64,000 bases of DNA, taken from NCBI GenBank assembly GCA_040882055.1, contig JBBECA010000076.1, forward strand, positions 1-64,000, written 5' to 3'. Of the stretch, positions 50,542 to 58,351 are shown piece after piece. The stretch is from Nitriliruptor sp040882055 (GTDB taxonomy: Bacteria > Actinomycetota > Nitriliruptoria > Nitriliruptorales > Nitriliruptoraceae). Each line of letters starts with the position of its first letter. Position 1 is the first letter of the stretch. The notes beneath the pieces were generated by a model that was given only the letters and a program-made list of their open reading frames with translations, was not told the origin of the DNA and ran no database searches. The position numbers and the translations under genes are program-made.

Positions 50542-50583
50542 GACGGTGCGGACGGACGGCCGCCAGGTCCGGCGGGAAGCTCG

Positions 50584-50589
50584 TAGTCT
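50584..50589 (+). promoter_or_regulatory. Putative -10 box TAGTCT
   Basis: Plus-strand TAGTCT with a leader of about 40 nt for the aldo/keto reductase gene. Confidence 0.35.
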
Positions 50590-50635
50590 CGACGTCCCGG
50601 GCCCGATGTGGCCACCCCCGACGAACGGAGCGCCG

Positions 50636-51610
50636 ATGTCCGAGACCCAGATGCCCTACCGCCGGCTCGGTCGCAGCGGTCTGAAGGTCAGCGTGCTGTC
50701 GCTCGGCTCGTGGGTGACCTTCAAGAACCAGGTCGACGTGCGCAAGGCGGTGGACTGCATGGCGGCCGCGTACGACGCCGGCGTCAACTTCTTCGACAAC
50801 GCCGAGGCGTACGCCGGTGGGGAGTCCGAGCGGATCATGGGTGAGGCCATACGGGAGCTCGGTTGGGAGCGCCACTCCTACCTGGTCTCGTCCAAGTTCT
50901 TCTGGGGCCTGCACGACGGCCCGAACTCCCGCAACACGCTGAACCGCAAGTACCTGATCGAGTCGGTCGAGGCCTCGCTCGAACGGTTCGGACTCGAGCA
51001 CCTCGACCTCGTCTACTGCCACCGTGCGGACCCCGAGACCCCGATCGAGGAGACGGTCCGAGCGATGAACGACGTCATCGAGCGGGGCTGGGCGCTGTAC
51101 TGGGGCACCTCGGAGTGGACCGCCGACGAGATCCGCGCCGCCTGGGACGTCGCCGACCGGCACGGCTGGCACAAGCCCGTGGTCGAGCAGCCGCAGTACA
51201 ACCTCTTCCACCGTCGCCGGGTCGAGAAGGAGTACGCCCGCCTCTACGATGACATCGGGCTCGGTACCACCATCTGGTCGCCGCTCGCGTCGGGCCTGCT
51301 GACGGGCAAGTACGTCGACGGCGTCCCGGCCGACTCACGAGGGGCGCTCGAGGGGTTCGGCTGGCTCGCGGACGCGCTCACCGACGAGCAGAAGAACGCC
51401 AAGGTGCGTGAGCTCGGCGAGGTGGCGGACGAGCTCGACGGGACGCTCGCGCAGCTGGCCATCGCCTGGTGCGCCGTGAACCCGAACGTGTCCTCGGTGA
51501 TCACCGGCGCGTCGAAGGTCGAGCAGGTCCACGACAACATGGGGGCGATCGACCTGCTGCCGAAGCTCACACCCGACGTGCTCGAGCGGATCGACGACAT
51601 CGTCAGCTGA
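50636..51610 (+). CDS. Aldo/keto reductase, potassium-channel-beta-like
   Basis: 324 residues. Catalytic Asp and Tyr-like region in 'NFFDNAEAYAGGESE', Lys in 'VSSKFFWG', His in 'DLVYCHRADP'; C-terminal 'SSVITGASKVEQV'. The N-terminal 'YRRLGRSGLKVSVLSLGSW' and overall length match the AKR branch of Kv-channel beta subunits and bacterial YghZ-like reductases. Carbonyl reduction with NADPH is expected. It is divergent from the kinase gene, with CGGAG ahead of ATG 50636. Confidence 0.9.
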   Translation: MSETQMPYRRLGRSGLKVSVLSLGSWVTFKNQVDVRKAVDCMAAAYDAGVNFFDNAEAYAGGESERIMGEAIRELGWERHSYLVSSKFFWGLHDGPNSRNTLNRKYLIESVEASLERFGLEHLDLVYCHRADPETPIEETVRAMNDVIERGWALYWGTSEWTADEIRAAWDVADRHGWHKPVVEQPQYNLFHRRRVEKEYARLYDDIGLGTTIWSPLASGLLTGKYVDGVPADSRGALEGFGWLADALTDEQKNAKVRELGEVADELDGTLAQLAIAWCAVNPNVSSVITGASKVEQVHDNMGAIDLLPKLTPDVLERIDDIVS

Positions 51611-51637
51611 GGCGGTCCGGTCGACGGCGCTGGAGGT

Positions 51638-53074
51638 TCACCACCCGCCGCTGACCGGCCGGCCCTCGGCGTAGCCCGACCGCGTCTGCACCCCGAGCAC
51701 CGCTCGTTCGTGGAAGCTCGCGAGGTCGCTCGCGCCCGCGTACGTGCAGGCGCTGCGCACCCCGGCGATGATGCGGTCCACGAGGTCCTCGACGCCCGGG
51801 GCCTCGGGTTCGAGCGGCATCCGTCCCGAGGAGATCCCCTCCTCGAACAGGGCCTTGCGCGCGCGATCGAACGCGCTCTCGCCCTCGGTGCGCTGCTTCA
51901 CCGCCCGGGCGGAGGCCATCCCGAACGACACCTTGTACGCCCGCCCGTCGGCGTCGTGCTCGAGGTCGCCGGGGGACTCGTGCGTGCCCGCGAACCACGA
52001 ACCGACCATCACGTTCGACGCGCCGGCCGCGAGGGCGAGCGCGACGTCCCGCGGGTGTCGGACACCCCCGTCGGCCCAGACGTGGGCCCCGAGCTCGCGG
52101 GCGGCGACGGCGCAGTCGATGACGGCCGACAGCTGTGGGCGGCCGACCCCGGTCATCATCCGAGTGGTGCACATGGCGCCAGGACCCACCCCCACCTTGC
52201 AGATGTCGGCGCCAGCTTCCACCAGATCACGGACGCCGCCCGGCGTGACCACGTTCCCGGCGACCAGCGGGACACCGAGCTCCTCGTCGCGGACCGCGCG
52301 GAGGGCGTCGAGCATGCGCTCCTGGTGCCCGTGGGCGGTGTCGAGGACGAGGACGTCCACGCCCGCGGCGACGAGCTTGCGGGCTGTGGCTGCCGCGTCA
52401 CCGCTGACCCCGATGGCGGCGGCGATGCGCAGTCGGCCAGCCGCATCGAGGTTCGGGCGGTAGAGGGTCGAGCGCAGCGCACCGGTCCGCGTCAGGACGC
52501 CGACGAGCCGTCCGTCGGCGTCCACCGCGGGAGCGAGCCGGTGCCGCGCCTCGGCGAGCAGGTCGAAGGCGGCGCGCGCATCGACGTCCGCGGACAGCGT
52601 GGTCGGGTGCGACGACATGACGCTGGCCACCTGGGTGAAGCGGTCGACGTCCCCGAGGTCGGCCAGGGTCACGATGCCGACCGGCGCGTCGTCGTCGACC
52701 ACGACCGCGGCGCCGTGCGACCGCTTCGGGATGAGGGCGAGGGCGTCGCCCACGGTCTCGTTCGGTGCGAGGACGATCGGTGTCTCGACCACCGGGTGGC
52801 GGCTCTTGACCCACCCGACGACCTCGGCGACCACGTCGACCGGGATGTCCTGCGGGATGACCGCCAAGCCGCCGCGCCGTGCCAGCGTCTCGGCCATGCG
52901 ACGCCCGGAGACCGCGGTCATGTTGGCGGCGACGAGAGGCACGGTCGTGCCGCTGCCGTCCGGGGTGTCGAGCGCCACGTCGAGCCGCGAGGTGACCCCG
53001 GACCGCGCGGGTACCAGGAAGACGTCCTCGTAGGTGAGGTCGTGGGTCGGCTGGTGGCCGTCGAGGAAGCGCAC
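51638..53074 (-). CDS. guaB1: GuaB1-type IMPDH/GMP reductase family protein
   Basis: 478 residues. A TIM barrel with the catalytic Cys302 loop (GVGPGAMCTTRMMTGVG) and two CBS domains (about 95-210). Sequence style and length fit the actinobacterial GuaB1 family, now known to act as GMP reductases in mycobacteria, rather than GuaB2, the main IMP dehydrogenase. GMP reductase would return GMP to IMP and balance purine pools, with CBS domains for nucleotide control. The start is ATG 53074. Calling the exact reaction is less sure than the family. Confidence 0.88.
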   Translation of the reverse strand: MRFLDGHQPTHDLTYEDVFLVPARSGVTSRLDVALDTPDGSGTTVPLVAANMTAVSGRRMAETLARRGGLAVIPQDIPVDVVAEVVGWVKSRHPVVETPIVLAPNETVGDALALIPKRSHGAAVVVDDDAPVGIVTLADLGDVDRFTQVASVMSSHPTTLSADVDARAAFDLLAEARHRLAPAVDADGRLVGVLTRTGALRSTLYRPNLDAAGRLRIAAAIGVSGDAAATARKLVAAGVDVLVLDTAHGHQERMLDALRAVRDEELGVPLVAGNVVTPGGVRDLVEAGADICKVGVGPGAMCTTRMMTGVGRPQLSAVIDCAVAARELGAHVWADGGVRHPRDVALALAAGASNVMVGSWFAGTHESPGDLEHDADGRAYKVSFGMASARAVKQRTEGESAFDRARKALFEEGISSGRMPLEPEAPGVEDLVDRIIAGVRSACTYAGASDLASFHERAVLGVQTRSGYAEGRPVSGGW

Positions 53075-53109
53075 GGGCGGCTCGTCCGATCGGGAGCGGG
53101 AACCGGGCG

Positions 53110-53115
53110 ACGGTA
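53110..53115 (-). promoter_or_regulatory. Putative -10 box TACCGT for guaB1
   Basis: Minus-strand TACCGT; leader of about 29 nt. Confidence 0.4.
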
Positions 53116-53148
53116 GCGGGCGCGGGACCCTCGCTCAGGCTGGCTGAA

Positions 53149-54321
53149 TCACCCGTCGGCCGGGCCGATCCGGACGATGCGGTCGTCACCGTCCCGGGGG
53201 GAGCCGCGGCCGTCGCGGTTGTTGGTCAGGACCCACAGCGAGCCGTCCGGTGCCTGCGTCACGTCCCGGAGCCGGCCGAGGGTGTCGACCAGCAGGTGCT
53301 CGGGGTCGCCGACCACCTCGCCACCCTCGAGCGGGACCCGGTACAGGCGTCGACCCCGGAGCGCGGCCACGAGCAGGTCACCCTCCCACTGCGGGATGGC
53401 CCCGTCGGTCAGGACCACCCCACCGGACCACGAGGCCTCCGGCGGCTGGCGGACGAGGATGGGGTCGACGAGACCATCGACGTCTGCGTCGCCGGTCACC
53501 TCGGGCCAGCCGTAGTTCGCGCCGGCCTCGATGCGGTTGATCTCGTCGTCGCGGTCCGGTCCGAACTCCGGGGCGAACAGCCGGTCGGCGGCGTCGAAGG
53601 CCAGGCCCTGGACGTTGCGGTGACCGAGCGACCAGACCGGGGAGCCGGCGATCGGGTTGTCGTCCGGCACCCCGCCATCGGGATCGATCCGGAGGATCTT
53701 GCCGGCCAGCGAGCTCGGGTCCTGTGAGGCGGGCTGGTCCTGGGCGTCCCCGGTCGTGATGTAGAGCGCGCCGTCCGGACCGAACGCGAGCCGGCCCCCG
53801 TTGTGGGTCGCCTGGGACGGGATGCCGTCCAGGATGACCTCGGGCTCGGCGTCCTCGTCGGGCTCGAAGCGCACGACGCGGTTGTCCGAGCTGGTGGTCA
53901 GGTAGGCGTACAACCTGTCGTCGTCCGGGTGTGCGACGAGCCCGAGCAGGCCGCCCTCGCCGGCGGGGTCGACGTCGAAGGTCCGCACGGTGGTGAACGA
54001 TCCGTCGTGACCGATCTCGAGCACGCGGCCCCGGTCCCGTTCGGTGACGAACGCCCGGTCGCCGAGCCAGGCCACGTCCCAGGGCGCCTCGAGGCCGGTC
54101 GCGATGTCGGTCCGTTCGAGTTCGACCGCCTCGACGTCCTCGTCGTCCTCCTCGTGCTGGTCACCCTCGGCGTCCGGTGTCGTCGGTGGCGCGTCGGGGG
54201 TCGGCGGTTCGTCGGCCGGGTCCTCGGTGGCGTCCGGCGCGTCGGGCGGTGAGGCGTCGGCGCCACACGCCGCGAGCACGATCACGGTCACGGCCAGCAG
54301 CGGCGACATCCGACGGCGCAC
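53149..54321 (-). CDS. Lipoprotein, PQQ-type sugar dehydrogenase family
   Basis: About 390 residues. A lipobox (LAACG) near residue 18 predicts a lipoprotein anchored outside the membrane. An acidic/Pro-rich linker (19-65) is followed by a six-bladed beta-propeller of the glucose/sorbosone dehydrogenase family: 'EAPWDVAWLGD', 'GEGGLLGLVAHPD', 'THNGGRLAFGPDGALYITTGD' and 'LGHRNVQGLAFD'. Oxidation of sugars with PQQ is the family role, but many relatives lack proven activity. GTG 54321 has GGAG 6 nt upstream; ATG 54309 is an alternative. It follows the M20 peptidase gene by 14 nt. Confidence 0.85.
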   Translation of the reverse strand: MRRRMSPLLAVTVIVLAACGADASPPDAPDATEDPADEPPTPDAPPTTPDAEGDQHEEDDEDVEAVELERTDIATGLEAPWDVAWLGDRAFVTERDRGRVLEIGHDGSFTTVRTFDVDPAGEGGLLGLVAHPDDDRLYAYLTTSSDNRVVRFEPDEDAEPEVILDGIPSQATHNGGRLAFGPDGALYITTGDAQDQPASQDPSSLAGKILRIDPDGGVPDDNPIAGSPVWSLGHRNVQGLAFDAADRLFAPEFGPDRDDEINRIEAGANYGWPEVTGDADVDGLVDPILVRQPPEASWSGGVVLTDGAIPQWEGDLLVAALRGRRLYRVPLEGGEVVGDPEHLLVDTLGRLRDVTQAPDGSLWVLTNNRDGRGSPRDGDDRIVRIGPADG

Positions 54322-54335
54322 GGGGGGCTCCGGTC

Positions 54336-55679
54336 TCAGGTGAGCAGCGCCTCGGCGACGTGGATCCAGAGCTCGGCGGACAGCCCGAGCGACTCGGTGT
54401 CGATGCGTTCGTCGTGGCCGTGGAAGCGCGCCTGGAACTCGGCCAGCGAGGCCCGCTCGCTGAACATGCCGGCCCCGTACGCGGTGGCACCCTTGGCGCG
54501 GAAGAAGGCGGCGTCGGTGCCGCCGGTGAGCATGAACGGCAGGACCTCGGAACCCGGGTGGACCGCTTCGGCACGGCGGGTCAGCACGTCCCAGAGGGGG
54601 TTGTCGGTCGGCGACGACGAGGCGGGACGGGGCGGGACGGCGGGCGCGACGTCGACCCGGCCGGCGAGATCGCCGAGCGCCTCGGTCAGCATCGTGTCGA
54701 CGTCCGCATCGCTCTGCCCCGGCAGGGTGCGGATGTCGACGTCGAGTTCGATCCGGTCGGGGATGGTGTTGGTCTTCGTACCGCCGTGGACGACGTTGGG
54801 TGAGAAGGTGGTGTGCGTGGTCGCGTGGCAGTACTTGGCGATGCGGGGCTCCATCTGCGCCAGCGCCTCGCCGACGCGGTCGGGATCGAGCAGCGCGGCG
54901 CGGGCCTCTCCCTCGGCGCCGAGCGCGTCGACGTACGCACGCCAGTGCTCGCCGAGCTGCGGCGTGGGGGTGTAGGTCGCCAGCCGGCGGACGACCTCGG
55001 CGGTGGTGATCAGCGCGTTGTCGGCAGCGAAGGGCATCGAACCGTGGCCTGGCGTGCCGTGGATGGTCAGGCGGCGCCAGCCGATGCCCTTCTCGCCGGT
55101 CATCATCACGATGCGCCGGCCCGCTGGCGTGTCGGTGGGGATCCCGCCCGATTCGGTCAGCACGTAGTCGGCTTCGACCTGGTCCCAGGCGTTGTCGACC
55201 AACCACCCGGCACCCCAGGTGCCGCCAGCCTCCTCGTCGGCGACGCCGAGGAACTTCAGCGTGCCGCGCGGGGTGAACCCCGAGGTGGCCAGGTGCCGGA
55301 AGGCGACCGCCATCGAGGAGGTCAGGTTCAGCATGTCCACCGCGCCGCGGCCCCAGACCTCGCCGTCGATGAGCTCGCCACCGAAGGGATCCTCGCGCCA
55401 GTCGTCGGGGCTGACCGGGACCACGTCGGTGTGACCGAGCAGCAGCAGGGTCGGTGCGGTCGGGTCCGAACCTTCGATCGCGCTCAGCACCGAGCGCCGC
55501 CCCGGGAGAGGTTCGTGCCGGTCGAGGTCGAGGCCGCTGCCCTCGAGGTAGCTGGTGAGCAGGTCGGCGTTGCGGATCTCCTCACCGGACCCGGGCGAGC
55601 CGTCGTTGACGCAGGCGTTGCGGATCATGCTCTGCAGCAGCTCGGTGGTCGCGCCGGTGAGGGCCGGATCAGCGGGCAC
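54336..55679 (-). CDS. M20 family metallopeptidase
   Basis: 447 residues. Metal ligands are in 'LLGHTDVVPVSPDDW' (His), 'WGRGAVDML' (Asp), 'ADEEAGGTWG' (catalytic and metal Glu-Glu) and 'FMLTGGTDAAFFR' region; a dimerisation domain sits in the middle (RRLTIHGTPGHGS). It cleaves a peptide or an N-acyl amino acid; no signal peptide is seen. ATG or GTG at 55679 as the first codon. A minus-strand TAGGGT box precedes it, and the dehydrogenase-like lipoprotein gene follows 14 nt later. Confidence 0.92.
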   Translation of the reverse strand: MPADPALTGATTELLQSMIRNACVNDGSPGSGEEIRNADLLTSYLEGSGLDLDRHEPLPGRRSVLSAIEGSDPTAPTLLLLGHTDVVPVSPDDWREDPFGGELIDGEVWGRGAVDMLNLTSSMAVAFRHLATSGFTPRGTLKFLGVADEEAGGTWGAGWLVDNAWDQVEADYVLTESGGIPTDTPAGRRIVMMTGEKGIGWRRLTIHGTPGHGSMPFAADNALITTAEVVRRLATYTPTPQLGEHWRAYVDALGAEGEARAALLDPDRVGEALAQMEPRIAKYCHATTHTTFSPNVVHGGTKTNTIPDRIELDVDIRTLPGQSDADVDTMLTEALGDLAGRVDVAPAVPPRPASSSPTDNPLWDVLTRRAEAVHPGSEVLPFMLTGGTDAAFFRAKGATAYGAGMFSERASLAEFQARFHGHDERIDTESLGLSAELWIHVAEALLT

Positions 55680-55712
55680 GGGCGGGCTCCCTGGTCGTGT
55701 GCGGTACCGACG

Positions 55713-55718
55713 ACCCTA
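55713..55718 (-). promoter_or_regulatory. Putative -10 box TAGGGT for the M20 gene
   Basis: Minus-strand TAGGGT; leader of about 27 nt. Confidence 0.4.
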
Positions 55719-55761
55719 GGCCCGGGTGCGTCGTCCGTCCGGCTCGGCCCTGGGCGTGCGG

Positions 55762-56121
55762 TCAGTCACGCACACCGGTGACGGTCTCGAGGCCCCAGGT
55801 GACCAACGCGACGACCAGCGCACCGAGGAAGGTCGAGCCGAAGCCGTCGGAGGTCAGACCGAGCTCGAACGCCCTCGAGACCGCGACCACGATCCAGAGG
55901 GCGATCGCGTTGACCACGAGCAGGAACAGCCCGAGCGTCAGGATCACCAGCGGGAGCGACAGGACGGTGATGATGGGCTTGACGATGGCGTTGATGACGC
56001 CGAGCACGAGCGCCACGATCAGCAGGGTGACGACCGAGCCCTCGAAGTCGAGCCCGGGCACCACCTGCACCGCAGCCCACAGCGCGGCGGCGGCGATGAC
56101 GATCTTCAGCAACAGACCCAC
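55762..56121 (-). CDS. 4-TM phage_holin_4_2 / PF04020 family protein
   Basis: 119 residues and about four membrane helices. The pattern 'VLGVINAIVKPIITVLSLPLVILTLG' then 'LLVVNAIALWIV' is that of the PF04020 family (formerly DUF360), listed as mycobacterial 4-TM phage holin. No phage is near and its function in chromosomes is unknown. ATG 56121 is 21 nt after the predicted start of transcription within the upstream gene's stop. Confidence 0.88.
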   Translation of the reverse strand: MGLLLKIVIAAAALWAAVQVVPGLDFEGSVVTLLIVALVLGVINAIVKPIITVLSLPLVILTLGLFLLVVNAIALWIVVAVSRAFELGLTSDGFGSTFLGALVVALVTWGLETVTGVRD

Positions 56122-56148
56122 GGAGCTCCCTCGTCTCGGTCGTCGCGG

Positions 56149-56154
56149 ACGCTA
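56149..56154 (-). promoter_or_regulatory. Putative -10 box TAGCGT containing a stop codon
   Basis: Minus-strand TAGCGT; its TAG is the stop codon of the PAS-GGDEF-EAL gene at 56152-56154. Leader of about 21 nt to the 4-TM gene. Confidence 0.45.
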
Positions 56155-58176
56155 GTGGGAGCTGTCGCTGACGTCGAAGGACCGTCCGAGCCCCGTCGGC
56201 ACGGCGTGGCCCGGTCCCGGGGTGACGTCGGTCGGCGCGTCGGGTGTCGTCGCCTGCGGGGGGACCGACAACCGGCCGGTGAGGAGGTCGGCGATCTCGG
56301 CAGCGGCCGCTGGGCGGGCGAACAGGTAGCCCTGACCGTGGGTGCACTCGAGCTCGCGGAACTGGGTCAGCTCCGCATCGTGCTCGATGCCCTCGGCGAC
56401 CGTGAGCAGGTCGAGCGAACGACCGAGGTCGACGATGGCGCGCGCGAGCGCGGGCGACTGTCGGCCCGACACCACCGAGGTGACGAACGAGCGATCGATC
56501 TTCAGCACGTCCACCGGGAAGCGGTGCAGGTAGGCGAGGGAGGAGTACCCGGTCCCGAAATCGTCGATCGCCAACCGCACCCCGAGCGCCTTCAGTTCGT
56601 GCAGCACCGCGAGCGTGCGTTCGGCGTCGTGGACGAAGGCGGACTCGGTCAGCTCGAGGGTCAGCGCGCCCGGGGGCAGGCCCGAGCTCGCCAGCGCCGA
56701 GCCGACGTCGCCGAGCAGGTCACCGGTGGAGAACTGCCGCATCGAGACGTTGACCGAGACCGTGAGGTGCTCGGATCCGGGCAGCGTGCTCCGCCACCGC
56801 TGGACCTGTGCGCAGGCTTCGTGGAGCACGATGCGGCCGATCCCGACGACGAGGCCGGTCTCCTCCGCCAGGGGGATGAACTCCCCGGGGTTGATGAGGC
56901 CGCGATCGGGGTGTTCCCAGCGCACGAGCGCCTCGACGGCGACGACCCGGCGGTCGTCGAGCGCGACGATGGGCTGGTAGTGGCAACGCAGCTGCCCCTC
57001 GTCGATCGCGCGCTGCAGGTCGGCCTGGAGGTGCAGCCGTTCGACGACCGCGGCGTGCATGCGGGGCTCGAACACCTCGTAGCGGTCCCGGCCGTCCCGT
57101 TTGGCGAGGTACATCGCGATGTCCGCGTTGCGCAGCACGTCCGCAGGGTCGTCGCCGGTGCCGTCGTAGGCGACACCGATGCTGGCCGTCACGTGCACCT
57201 CGTTGTCGTCGACGAGGATGGGTCGACGGAGGTCGGCGAGGATCCGCTCGGCGATCCCCGCGGCGTCGGCGACGCCGTGGTGCTCCTCGACGACGATGGC
57301 GAACTCGTCGCTCCCGAGCCGAGCGAGGGTGTCGGCGCGCCGCGTCGCCGCTTCGAGCCGCTGCGCCACGGCGACCAGCACCGTGTCGCCGGCGACGTGA
57401 CCGAGGCGATCGTTGATGGGCTTGAAGCCGTCGAGGTCGACGTAGATGACCGCGTAGCGACCGCCCGTACGCCCGAGACGGGCGCCGGTGTGCTCGAGGC
57501 GGTCGAGCAGCAGCGCTCGGTTGGCCAGCCCGGTGAGGCTGTCGTGGAAGGCGCGGTGTTCGAGCTGCTCCTCGAGCAGGCGACGCTCGGTCACGTCCCG
57601 CGAGCTGACGACGAAACCGCCGACCGCTGGGTCGTGGTTGAGGTTCCGGCACGAGGACTCGACCGGGATGTAGGTGCCGTCCGCGGCTTCGAGCCGGCAC
57701 GCGATCAGACCGGACGCGCCGGGAGCGGCGAGCAGCTCGCGCACGGACTCGACCACCTGGCCACGGTCCTCGGGGTGGATCACCTCGAGGTAGGTCCGGC
57801 CGACGAGCTCGTCCGGCCCGTAGCCCATCACCCGTCGGGTGGAGGGGGACTGGTAGGTGATGCGCCCCTCGCCGATGATCAGCGTGACGTCGCTGGCCCC
57901 GGCGAGCATGGCGTGGATCCGCGCCTGTTCCCGGAGGTGGGCCACCTGAGCATCGGCCTCGCGTCCCCAACGTCGGTAGGCCGAGGTCGACACCACGGCG
58001 GCGACCACGAACGCTGCCGGCGCGAGCCAGATCGCTCCGGGAGAGGGTGGACCGCCGACGCGGACGGCCACGAGGACCATCACGGGGACGGCCACGACGA
58101 GCGCCACGACCCCGAGGATCTCGAGCACGTGCGGTCGCGGACGTGCCACCGGCCCGTCCCGACCCGCGCTCGACAC
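56152..58176 (-). CDS. Membrane PAS-GGDEF-EAL protein (GSDEF variant)
   Basis: About 674 residues. Two N-terminal membrane helices (about 18-60), a PAS domain (about 85-200), a GGDEF domain whose motif is Gly-Ser-Asp-Glu-Phe (about 292) and an EAL domain (VEALVRW, NVSMRQF, IDDFGTGYSSLAYL, KIDRSFV, all present). The altered GGDEF motif and complete EAL domain suggest a phosphodiesterase that hydrolyses cyclic-di-GMP, with the GGDEF possibly regulatory. GTG 58176 has AAGGAG 8 nt upstream. A long open frame continues upstream, opposite hrpB, but is not protein. Confidence 0.88.
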   Translation of the reverse strand: MSSAGRDGPVARPRPHVLEILGVVALVVAVPVMVLVAVRVGGPPSPGAIWLAPAAFVVAAVVSTSAYRRWGREADAQVAHLREQARIHAMLAGASDVTLIIGEGRITYQSPSTRRVMGYGPDELVGRTYLEVIHPEDRGQVVESVRELLAAPGASGLIACRLEAADGTYIPVESSCRNLNHDPAVGGFVVSSRDVTERRLLEEQLEHRAFHDSLTGLANRALLLDRLEHTGARLGRTGGRYAVIYVDLDGFKPINDRLGHVAGDTVLVAVAQRLEAATRRADTLARLGSDEFAIVVEEHHGVADAAGIAERILADLRRPILVDDNEVHVTASIGVAYDGTGDDPADVLRNADIAMYLAKRDGRDRYEVFEPRMHAAVVERLHLQADLQRAIDEGQLRCHYQPIVALDDRRVVAVEALVRWEHPDRGLINPGEFIPLAEETGLVVGIGRIVLHEACAQVQRWRSTLPGSEHLTVSVNVSMRQFSTGDLLGDVGSALASSGLPPGALTLELTESAFVHDAERTLAVLHELKALGVRLAIDDFGTGYSSLAYLHRFPVDVLKIDRSFVTSVVSGRQSPALARAIVDLGRSLDLLTVAEGIEHDAELTQFRELECTHGQGYLFARPAAAAEIADLLTGRLSVPPQATTPDAPTDVTPGPGHAVPTGLGRSFDVSDSSH

Positions 58177-58351
58177 CGCTGTCTGCTCCTTGATCGCACC
58201 GGTCCGACCGGGTCGGACGGACCCGGTGAACGCTCCGCCCGTTCCTCGGCAGGCGCCCGAGACGGCTTGAGTGCACGAGCATGGCCATCCGCGGCACCAT
58301 CGTTCCACATCAGACCCACCGTCGCTACACCAGCCACACCAGGAGACCCCC

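Noticed and set aside
55762..56121. Prophage remnant because of the holin family name
   Set aside because: No other phage genes are near; PF04020 proteins are common in chromosomes.
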